A stretch of 64,000 nt of DNA from Slackia exigua ATCC 700122. Lineage in GTDB: Bacteria > Actinomycetota > Coriobacteriia > Coriobacteriales > Eggerthellaceae. Position numbers and translations under genes: made by a program. Below, in pieces: positions 17,909 through 24,902 of this stretch; the stretch's first letter is position 1; every line of letters begins with the position of its first letter. The stretch lies in the NCBI RefSeq assembly GCF_000162875.1, contig NZ_GG700630.1, positions 1,032,868-1,096,867 on the forward strand, in the 5' to 3' direction. The notes under the pieces are model-generated. The model had not been told where the DNA came from. It made no database searches and saw only the letters and a list, made by a program, of their open reading frames with translations.

Positions 17909-18415
17909 ATGCCCAGCAGAAACGTGTATGTCGCGGAAGATGACCTGAGCCTGTTCACCGAAGCCAGCGAGATCGCCGGCGGGCTGTCGGCGGCCGTCGC
18001 GGAGGCGCTCCGCGACTACGTGAAGAAGCATCGGCAGGCGGGCGAGGGCTACGAGGAGGTCGAGCTCGCGCTGCGCACCGACGGCGTGGACCACCGGGTC
18101 GCCTTCATGGGGCGGCGCCTAATCCACGTCAGGCGACCGGCCTCCGAGGGGACCCGCATCGACACCGTCTACCAGACCGCCAAGGGCCAGCTGGCCGTCG
18201 CCACCAAGACCCAGCGGAAGCTGCCCGACTGGACCGCAGGCCAGGAGGACCTCTGGTCCCACCCTGAGACGTGGGACCGCGACTTCTGGGTCGCGGGTGA
18301 CAAGACGATGGTCGTGTACCCCGACGTCGAACACCTGCGCCAAGCCGACGGCGCCCTGGCCGAACGCGTCGAGTCGGCTCTCGCCATTCCTCCCCTCGAA
18401 GTCCTGGACGTCTGA
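17909..18415 (+). CDS. EXLDI family protein
   Basis: 168 residues. It starts like the family (NVYVAEDDLSLFTEASEIAGG, LSAAVAEALRDYVKKH), has a central beta-rich region (FMGRRLIHVR, RIDTVYQTAKGQLAV) and ends in EVLDV, the C-terminal signature that gives the family its name. Function is unknown; in actinobacteria such genes often sit beside ABC-type drug exporters and small regulators. AAAGGAG is 8 bases before the ATG at 17909; the ATG at 17903 is too close. It is the only intact gene in the left half of the decayed island. Confidence 0.75.
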   Translation: MPSRNVYVAEDDLSLFTEASEIAGGLSAAVAEALRDYVKKHRQAGEGYEEVELALRTDGVDHRVAFMGRRLIHVRRPASEGTRIDTVYQTAKGQLAVATKTQRKLPDWTAGQEDLWSHPETWDRDFWVAGDKTMVVYPDVEHLRQADGALAERVESALAIPPLEVLDV

Positions 18416-18419
18416 TCCG

Positions 18420-18735
18420 TCAAGGCCGCGACGCCGAGGTGCAGCACGCGGCCGATGCTGTGGACGTCGTCGTAGGGGCCGATGCGCATGCACTGGACGC
18501 ATAGCCCCTCGTCAATAGACAGGAACTCCACCCTGGAAAAGTCCATCCCCTTCTTCCGCGCCGCTTCTGAGACGGCCCAGTCGAAATCTTCCACCGACAC
18601 GAAGCCGGGCAGGCGAATCGCGGAGATGAACCTGAAGTCCTCCTTGCGCGCGTAATCCACGCCCACCACGCCGTCCTGCCACCAGAAGCCCTCGAGTGGC
18701 GGTATGACGAAATCGAAGTAGCCGTCAATTCGGCG
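18420..18735 (-). pseudogene. GyrI-like small-molecule-binding protein, internal fragment
   Basis: The frame reads YFDFVIPPLEGFWWQDG, later RLPGFVSVEDFDWAVSEAARKK and CVQCMRIGPYDD, which match the middle of GyrI-like proteins. The N-terminus is replaced at about 18735 by an ORF6N remnant in another frame, and after GPYDD the match stops, leaving out the last third. Non-functional. Confidence 0.6.
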
Positions 18736-18741
18736 ATCGCC

Positions 18742-19050
18742 CTTCCGCCGTCGAGGATCAGGAACCGGTCGTGGAAGGCGATCGTGCGCTCTACCTCCAG
18801 CCGCGGGTACTGCGCGTTGAAGGCGGCCACATCCTGCTCGGTGAGTCGCGTGCTCGGGTGCGTCCAGATGGTGGCCGCGACGCCTATGCGCTTCTTCGCC
18901 AGGATGTTGAGCGTGCCCGTGTCGACGTAGCCGTCGATGAGGACGATCTCGCGCTCGGCGCGCTTGACCAACGAGACCAGCAGCTCGAAGGCGGCCCAGG
19001 TCTACCCGTCGAAGAAGACCTTCTGCTTCGGGGCTTCGTGGGCCTCTATG
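18742..19050 (-). pseudogene. ORF6N-type protein, C-terminal fragment with a nonsense codon
   Basis: Reads KVFFDG, an amber codon at 19004-19002, then TWAAFELLVSLVKRAEREIVL and GYVDTGTLNILAKKR through HDRFLILDG. The stop stands where the family has Gln (CAG to TAG). The 5' side joins a LuxR remnant and the 3' side a GyrI remnant, each by an illegitimate junction. Confidence 0.6.
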
Positions 19051-19175
19051 CGCTTTTCGAGTGCGTGCGCACCGTGTTGTCGGTCATGAATAAGCGCTCG
19101 GCGATGGTTTTCTTGCTACGGCCGCGAGCTATCAGCACAGCGATTTACGCTCCCCTCTCGGTCAAGCCGTAGTCT
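19050..19175 (-). pseudogene. LuxR helix-turn-helix remnant
   Basis: Reads YGLTERGA, a stop codon, then IAVLIARGRSKKTIAERLFMTDNTVRTHSK, clearly the LuxR DNA-binding domain with one in-frame stop. It breaks off after THSK at the ORF6N fragment. Confidence 0.65.
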
Positions 19176-19240
19176 GTCCGAAAGATGCGGGCGAGCGCTT
19201 CGCCAACGAGACGGCCCTGGTGTAAGTGGGTCTTCGAGCG

Positions 19241-20503
19241 TCAGTCTCCCAAAGACGCCAAGAGCCTCTCGCAGTTGTTCCGCAGCGGCTTCTCCAGACG
19301 CTCTCGGAGCTCTGCCATGCCGGGCACGCCTGCCTCCTCGTTGAACACCGACCCTTCCGTGTCGAGGACGCGTTGCGCCACCTCGCCGGCGAGCCTGCAG
19401 CACCCTTCTGCCGGAAGCGAGACGCTTTCCGCGAACTTCACCAGGTGGCTCCTGTGCAGGCGGCCAATGCGGTTCTCCCCTCCGATGCTCATGGCGCTGC
19501 GCCACGGGTTCCCGAGCCGGGGAATATAGGGGAGCGCAGAGGCGACGTCGTACATGGGGGCGAGCACGGTCTCATCGTTCGCAAGGTGCAGGACCGAGTA
19601 ATTCTTGGCGTGGGCATCGGTAGCCCCGACCACGTAGTTGAACAGTAGCATCTCCACGAAGAGCGCGACGTTGGACTCCGCGTTGCCTGCGCGCCTGAGC
19701 AGCGCGACGCAGTCGCGGGCGATGGGGCCGCCGTCCGAGCTGTACTTCCTGTCGGGCGGGACGGAGAGCGCCTGGCAGAAATCCTCCTGATGGATCCGGT
19801 CGACCTCGCCGTCCCCTCCCTGCGCCCTGTCGAAGCGCTCGACGACGATCGCCCCCTTCCCTCCGAACTCCCGGTACTCGACTTGCGCGGCCGGGATGCC
19901 GCACGCGCGGGCGAGCCTCAGGCAGAGGTACTCGTCGAGCGCCTCAAGGACCATGCCCGCGATGCCTGGTTTGACGATGTGTGTGGTGGCGGCGGAGCCG
20001 GTGCAGCGGAACCATTCGCCGGACTGCTTGCGAAGGGCGACCTTTCCCTGGTTGCCGCCGAGCGACCAGCTCTCGTCGGGCGCGGTCCATTGGGGGGAGG
20101 GCGATTCAGCCTCGGCGATCCTGTCGCGTATCTCCCCGTCCGAGATGGGCTTCAACTCGCCTTTCCGGGAGAGCGCGTCCTCCAGGGTGTCGTCGTTGCA
20201 GACCTGCACGGCGCCCGGGCAGTCGAGGCCGACCTCCTCGAGCAGTCCGAAGGTGTCATCTGGCGATATACCGGCCTCGCGGCCGATTCTGCGGCGCACC
20301 TCCCTGTCGTCGGGCAGTAGGCCCAGGAGCCACGGGCGGATCGTTGCATCGCCGTATTCCCTTGAGCCCTTCGGCATTGAAAGCGATACCGAAGGGCCCG
20401 CGTAGCGCGAGGAGTATCGGAAGGACAGCTTGCCCTGCGAATCGCGTCGGATCTCGCCGGCGATGTCCCCTCCCACGAGCAGGTGCAGCGTTCTCTCCCT
20501 CAT
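19241..20503 (-). CDS. hipA: HipA-type serine/threonine kinase toxin
   Basis: 420 residues, a normal HipA length. It has the N-terminal subdomain (LSFRYSSRYAG, LPDDREVRRRI), the phosphate-binding loop region SLGGNQGKVAL, then HIVKPG, VVERFDR, HQEDFCQAL, the catalytic loop TDAHAKNYS and the metal-binding APMYDVASALPY. HipA kinases phosphorylate tRNA synthetases such as GltX and are neutralised by HipB. The start codon overlaps the hipB stop by 4 bases. All catalytic residues appear intact, unlike the surrounding fragments. Confidence 0.9.
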   Translation of the reverse strand: MRERTLHLLVGGDIAGEIRRDSQGKLSFRYSSRYAGPSVSLSMPKGSREYGDATIRPWLLGLLPDDREVRRRIGREAGISPDDTFGLLEEVGLDCPGAVQVCNDDTLEDALSRKGELKPISDGEIRDRIAEAESPSPQWTAPDESWSLGGNQGKVALRKQSGEWFRCTGSAATTHIVKPGIAGMVLEALDEYLCLRLARACGIPAAQVEYREFGGKGAIVVERFDRAQGGDGEVDRIHQEDFCQALSVPPDRKYSSDGGPIARDCVALLRRAGNAESNVALFVEMLLFNYVVGATDAHAKNYSVLHLANDETVLAPMYDVASALPYIPRLGNPWRSAMSIGGENRIGRLHRSHLVKFAESVSLPAEGCCRLAGEVAQRVLDTEGSVFNEEAGVPGMAELRERLEKPLRNNCERLLASLGD

Positions 20504-20811
20504 CGGCTGCCGCCTCCCAAGATTTCCAGCGCGGCGCTCCCTGCCAAGAGGGCCTTCTCCGAGAGCCTCTCCTCGGCGGGCGGAAGGGGCCTAGATGGCA
20601 GGTCTTCTCCCAGGCACATGGATATCCCGAGTGCGGAGCATATGGCGAGCACGCGCCCGAACCCGACATTGGCTGCCGAACCGTCCTCCACGGCTGCGAT
20701 GAGCCTGCGCGAGACTCCTGCCTCCGCTGCGAGTTGACTCTGCGTGAGACCGAGCTCGGCCCGCGCGTTCCTCACGATGGAGCCCAGCTGCTCTGTCGTC
20801 GTCACCTTCAC
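20500..20811 (-). CDS. hipB: HipB-type XRE antitoxin
   Basis: 103 residues with an XRE helix-turn-helix (IVRNARAELGLTQSQLAAEAGVSRRLIAAVEDG). The longest open frame starts at 20877, but that start would translate straight through two perfect palindromic operators. GTG at 20811, preceded by GAGGGGAAGGG, is a better start. HipB binds HipA and represses its own operon through the upstream operators. Confidence 0.85.
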   Translation of the reverse strand: MKVTTTEQLGSIVRNARAELGLTQSQLAAEAGVSRRLIAAVEDGSAANVGFGRVLAICSALGISMCLGEDLPSRPLPPAEERLSEKALLAGSAALEILGGGSR

Positions 20812-20833
20812 GGACCCTTCCCCTCTCGTTAAA

Positions 20834-20874
20834 TGCAATATATTGCACAGTTTAACAAAATGCAATATATTGCA
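20834..20874. promoter_or_regulatory. Twin HipB operators
   Basis: The perfect 14-bp palindrome tgcaatatattgca occurs at 20834-20847 and 20861-20874, each inside an identical 19-bp context, with start-to-start spacing of 27 bp. It lies immediately upstream of hipB, where autorepression by HipB is expected. The following ~530 bp (20880-21409) shows no recognisable gene. Confidence 0.75.
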
Positions 20875-21409
20875 CAATTATTCGATGTGAAATGCCGTGC
20901 GTATCATGGTTCTGCCAGGCGTGGTGGCTACGCGACGGTATCGACCCTTCTCTCGATTCGCGCAATCGCTCGACGTTGGCTAGGGCCCTCTGCCACGGCC
21001 TTAGAACCTGAGGAGGACGGAGTGTTGCTGGAAGTGCGGAGGCCCTCACCACTCTTCCCGCCGAGGAAGACCGGCTGCGGGCTGCGCGTGGCCCTCCGCC
21101 ACCCGCCCTGGTAGAAAGCGTGGAGAGCGCTGCGGCGGAGTCTCGATATGTCGCGAATATCACGACAAACAGGATATTGCGACGCTCTCAGCAGAACATC
21201 CCCCGCCGGGAACGTCCATACGGCAGTTGAAGTCGCATGGTCCGTTGCGGTGGCACCCTCCTCGCAGGTACAAGCAGGTTCGAGTAAAACTGTCATTTCC
21301 TGATGGCGCACAGTCCGTATAGTCCGTTGAGGCCGAACCTCAGGTTCGGGTAGATGAGGCTGAGACGGAAAGAAGGGAGGAGCTCGAACCCACGGACCAC
21401 AGGTTCGAT

Positions 21410-21580
21410 GTGCGCGCGGTGCAGCTTGCCCTGCAGATCTCCAACACCTCGATCTACCAGCTCATCCACCAGGGCGAGATATCGGCCATGAAGCTGAGCA
21501 CCAAGACGATCCGCGTGAACCGCAGGACACTCGAAAAGCGCCTACAGCGCGCGCAGGTCATCGGCATGGCAGTGGCGTAA
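21410..21580 (+). CDS. Excisionase-like helix-turn-helix peptide
   Basis: A short frame of 56 residues from GTG: VRAVQLALQISNTSIYQLIHQG, then EISAMKLSTKTIRVNRRTLEKRL. This is the MerR-type helix-turn-helix fold used by excisionases and small phage regulators (helix-turn-helix, then a beta hairpin and a Arg-rich helix). No good ribosome binding site precedes the GTG, so the true start may be damaged or lie upstream (the frame is open from about 21320). It may be the Xis of the decayed element that ends at 22.8 kb. Confidence 0.5.
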   Translation: MRAVQLALQISNTSIYQLIHQGEISAMKLSTKTIRVNRRTLEKRLQRAQVIGMAVA

Positions 21581-21632
21581 CGCCGCCCGCCGGCAGACTG
21601 GCGTTTGAGCGGGCCGCCGCCTGGCGATGGGC

Positions 21633-22670
21633 TCAGCGGAGGCCGTGTGCATCGGCGAAGTCCTCGAGCGCCCGCACGAACGCTCGCGGCTTGAACGCAT
21701 GGATGACGTGGTTGGCAGGTATCCTGACGTAGTCCGCGTGCGGCACCAGCTCCGCGATGCGGCGGGCATCGTCGTCATCCATGGCGCCCACCAGGCCGTA
21801 CCTCTCGTATCGGTGCCAGTTCGCATGCATCACCAGCAGGGGGACGCCCACCTGCCGCAGCGCGGCCTCATGGCTGAAGTCCTCGTAGACGCGCCCGTCG
21901 ACGAAGGCACGCGCGAAGTCGGGGTCGAAGGTCTTGAGCGACTGGAACTGCCGCTTCAGGATCGCCGGAAGGTACCACTGGTCGAGCGCCACGGGGCTGC
22001 CTGGCTGTCGGGCCGCGGTCTGCTTGAGCTTCCTCGAGATGAACGACACGAACCACTCCGGCATCTCCTTGGTGCGCGTCTCGGACACCGGCATAACCTG
22101 GCCCCTGAAATAGTCGGCCAAATCCCGGTCACCGATGTCGCCGATCGCGTTCACGAGGTGTCTGAGTCCCTCGTAGGTGAACCTGTCCCGCTCCTTGAAG
22201 CGCGGCATCTCGACGCAGAACACCGGGGCATCCTCCAGCACCAGCGCCCTCACCCAACGGGCAGCGTGACTGGCGCACCACAGGCCTATGATGCCGCCCG
22301 ACGAATTGCCGGAGATTATCGCCGGCTCGCCCACGACCCTCTCGACGAACTCCGCCACGTCGCCGCCCATCGAGCTCCAGGTGTAGTCACCCGACGTCCA
22401 GCTACTCCGCCCGTGGCCGCGAATTTCTATCGCGAACACGTGGAACGAACGGGCAAGCGGAACGAGCACCTTCTCGTAGGTCTGCCATATGCCCATCTGG
22501 GCGGGGATAAGCACCAGCGGAAGACCGTTGTCGGGGCCTTCGACGTAGTTCATGCTCATGTGGGTCAGCGGTGCGTTGGCCTGCTTGAAACCCGCGCGCC
22601 TGAGCGTCCCGCCGACGTCGGAGGGGTTCCCGCCCTCGTAGGGGTTGCGGTATGCGGCGGCCGTCTCCAT
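21633..22670 (-). CDS. Alpha/beta-fold hydrolase
   Basis: 345 residues. The nucleophile elbow GNSSGG (Ser around residue 120) lies after strand IISGN, an oxyanion region follows PLVLIPAQMGIW, and the C-terminal ANHVIHAF supplies the catalytic His. The ATG at 22670 was chosen because homology begins there (METAAAYRNPYEGGNP); the frame is open further upstream with no support. No ribosome binding site is obvious. Part of this gene is duplicated as a fragment at 17641-17748. Substrate unknown. Confidence 0.75.
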   Translation of the reverse strand: METAAAYRNPYEGGNPSDVGGTLRRAGFKQANAPLTHMSMNYVEGPDNGLPLVLIPAQMGIWQTYEKVLVPLARSFHVFAIEIRGHGRSSWTSGDYTWSSMGGDVAEFVERVVGEPAIISGNSSGGIIGLWCASHAARWVRALVLEDAPVFCVEMPRFKERDRFTYEGLRHLVNAIGDIGDRDLADYFRGQVMPVSETRTKEMPEWFVSFISRKLKQTAARQPGSPVALDQWYLPAILKRQFQSLKTFDPDFARAFVDGRVYEDFSHEAALRQVGVPLLVMHANWHRYERYGLVGAMDDDDARRIAELVPHADYVRIPANHVIHAFKPRAFVRALEDFADAHGLR

Positions 22671-22762
22671 GGTCCGGATTGTAGCACAGGCCCTCCTGGT
22701 CGCCCGCAAGGCGTGCGTGCTGCGGGGTAAACTATGTCGGTCGGAAAATTCCCCCACAAATG

Positions 22763-22793
22763 AAAAACCCTGACCTGTTTGCACAGGTCAGGG
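22763..22793 (-). terminator. tRNA-type terminator beside the displaced att site
   Basis: Stem ccctgacctg / caggtcaggg (10 bp) followed on the minus strand by TTTTT. It occupies the same place relative to the att repeat as the terminator at 32544-32570 does to the intact tRNA gene, and the two flanks are similar for about 75 bp. Confidence 0.7.
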
Positions 22794-22799
22794 CTGTAA

Positions 22800-22847
22800 T
22801 TTTGGTCGCGGGGGCTGGATTTGAACCAACGACCTCCGGGTTATGAG
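22800..22847. repeat. Left attachment site (tRNA-Met 3' fragment, attL)
   Basis: A 48-bp exact copy of 32580-32627, which is the 3' half of the initiator tRNA-Met gene from the anticodon loop to the CCA end. After the repeat the sequence diverges (ttt instead of ccc), so this copy is not a functional tRNA. It marks the left end of an inserted element, with the integrase gene 350 bp to its right. Confidence 0.88.
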
Positions 22848-22962
22848 TTTGTGTCCTTGCTGTCGGGATGCTCCGCTTCTCCCGTTGAAAAAACTAAATT
22901 CCCTGCTAAACCGTTATTTTTGTATCAGCTCGCAATTCTCGTGTTTCCTCTTGCTCTCTAGC

Positions 22963-23014
22963 ATTCCCCCCGGATTCCCCCCGATTTCAGAAAATCGAGG
23001 TCTCCTATTCCCCC
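22963..23014. promoter_or_regulatory. Left cluster of ATTCCCCC motifs (candidate recombinase arm sites)
   Basis: The motif attccccc occurs at 22963, 22974 and 23007 in the non-coding DNA between attL and the integrase gene; a further copy lies at 22748, just outside attL. The same motif is clustered at the right end of the element (32273-32412). This pattern suits integrase arm-type or excisionase sites. Confidence 0.5.
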
Positions 23015-23197
23015 GCGCAGTGTTTGTGTGATACGCTCGGAAACGGCCGTTCCGGTGACTGCTTCCACAAACACTCCGGGATGGTGCCGCGGCGAGCTGC
23101 TTCCAACATCACCCCAGCTTTCCCGCGGAAACGGTAGGGTGGTCCGGCAACTTCCACATGGCCGGCGCCGGACCGAAGGATGCAAAGGAGAATAGCT

Positions 23198-24556
23198 ATG
23201 AAGATCACCGGTTCCGGCGAGATCGAAGAGGTCGTCAAGGGCAAGATCTACCGGATACGCCACCACCTCGGCAGGGACCCCAAGACGGGCAGATACATCA
23301 GGTCGCCGAAGAAGACCGTCTACGGCACCAAGGCCGACGCGCGCCGTGAGCTCGAGACCTACAGGCACGAGCTGGAAAGCGAAGTCGGAAACTTCGAGGA
23401 GTACACGGTGGGCGCTTACGCCCGTCTCTGGCACGAACGCAGGGTGGACTCGGGCGGCTACTCCCCGCTCACCCTCAAGGACGACGATTTGCAGGTGCGC
23501 AAGATCGAGGCTCTTTGGGGCGGCACGCTGCTCGAGAACCTGACCGCGAAGAAGATCTCCGCCGCATACGACCGGCTGCTCGCCAACAGGGAGGCGTCGC
23601 GCAACGCCATCCACAAGATCAACGGCACGCTCTCGCTCGTGATGGACCACGCGGTCGCCAACGAGCTCGTCGAGGCGAACCCGTGCAACCTCGTGAAGGC
23701 TCCGAGGCCCAAGCCCAAGGAGCGCAAGGCGCTCTCGGACGAACAGGCGCTCGAACTCGCGATGGCGCTGCGCACAGAGAAGCAGACCGGCAACACCGTG
23801 GCCGTCTGGATAGCGCTCGCCACGGGCATGCGCCGCGGCGAGATCATCGGCCTCGTGTGGCGCAACGTCGACTTCGACCGCAGGCGCGTCTACGTGGGCC
23901 AGCAGTACGCCGCCGACCACACCATCCGCGATCCCAAGAGCGAGAAGTCCCACCGTTGGCTCGGCATCGACAACGGCACGGTGACGTTCCTCGCCGAGTG
24001 GAAGGCGAGGCAGGCGCGCGACATGGAGGTGCAGGGGCTTGACCAGTCGGGCGAGACCCCGGTCTGCACGAACTCAGTCTTCCAGTTCATGGATCCCAAC
24101 ACGTTCAACCGCTGGCGCCGTCAGTACTTCGCTGAGCACGGTCTCGGCGAGTTCGGCCCTTCAGTCCAGTACACGGACTCTCAGGGCCGCAAGCGCTGGC
24201 GCAAGGGGGCGTACGTCGGCTACAACCTGCACGAGCTCAGGCACACTCAGGCGACGCTGCTCATCGGCTCGGGTGCCGACATCAAAACGGCCCAACAGCG
24301 TTTGGGGCACTCGTCTGCGAGCCTGACCATGGACATCTACGCGCACTTCATCGCCCAAAACGACCGCATCGCCGCGAACACGATCGGGGGCATCCTCGGG
24401 GAGGCTGCGGGGAAACCCGATCAGCCTCAGAGGCCGACGCTCGACGATGCGGACAGGGCGGCAATCGCGCAGCGGATGGCCGACGGCTCGTCGCTTAAAG
24501 CCGCCATCTCGGCTGTGCGCCCGGACGTGAGCGTGCTCGACTTGCTGGGCCTGTAG
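23198..24556 (+). CDS. Tyrosine recombinase/integrase of the tRNA-Met element
   Basis: 452 residues. It has an N-terminal arm-binding domain, a core-binding SAM-like domain (about 60-160, GAYARLWHERRV) and a catalytic domain with all key residues: Arg in TGMRRGEIIGL, Lys, HELRHTQ, LGHSS and the nucleophile Tyr in MDIYAHF. A ~45-residue C-terminal tail follows the Tyr. AAGGAG precedes the ATG at 23198; an upstream ATG at 23180 lacks a site. It lies next to attL and should insert the element in the tRNA anticodon-loop region. Confidence 0.92.
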   Translation: MKITGSGEIEEVVKGKIYRIRHHLGRDPKTGRYIRSPKKTVYGTKADARRELETYRHELESEVGNFEEYTVGAYARLWHERRVDSGGYSPLTLKDDDLQVRKIEALWGGTLLENLTAKKISAAYDRLLANREASRNAIHKINGTLSLVMDHAVANELVEANPCNLVKAPRPKPKERKALSDEQALELAMALRTEKQTGNTVAVWIALATGMRRGEIIGLVWRNVDFDRRRVYVGQQYAADHTIRDPKSEKSHRWLGIDNGTVTFLAEWKARQARDMEVQGLDQSGETPVCTNSVFQFMDPNTFNRWRRQYFAEHGLGEFGPSVQYTDSQGRKRWRKGAYVGYNLHELRHTQATLLIGSGADIKTAQQRLGHSSASLTMDIYAHFIAQNDRIAANTIGGILGEAAGKPDQPQRPTLDDADRAAIAQRMADGSSLKAAISAVRPDVSVLDLLGL

Positions 24557-24624
24557 AACCGCAAATTCGTGCAATACCTGGGATAGGAGTATCAATTCTT
24601 TAATGAGAATATTAAAACTGCGCC

Positions 24625-24780
24625 ATGAAACACTTCGATGAGATATACGGGATCTCCGCTGACAACTTCGGTCTGGTGACCGCTGCCCAAGCGAGGTCCG
24701 CCGGGTACCTGCCGGCCATCCATTGCCGAAGCTCGCTGCTGCCAAGCCGGACATCCTGGAACTTGCACCAGGGAAGATAA
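24625..24780 (+). pseudogene. AbiEi-type antitoxin, N-terminal remnant
   Basis: A 51-residue frame beginning MKHFDEIYGISADNFGLVTA, which matches the start of AbiEi-like antitoxins (compare MTKFDDIYEEAVDSHGLITS at 63378). Similarity ends after about 30 residues and a stop follows. It is a truncated copy with no AbiEii partner beside it. Confidence 0.6.
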
Positions 24781-24902
24781 AGTCGCACAGAAATCGAACT
24801 CCGTTCAACAGGTTCCAATCACTTCAAGCCTACTGAACGACGGCGCGCCTGCGCTTTGTAAGCGCGCCGTCACGTTCCTACCAGAGCAAGAACGATAATG
24901 CA

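Noticed and set aside
22804..22850. Second tRNA-Met gene
   Set aside because: Only the 3' half matches; the sequence beyond the anticodon loop cannot pair, so it is an att remnant.
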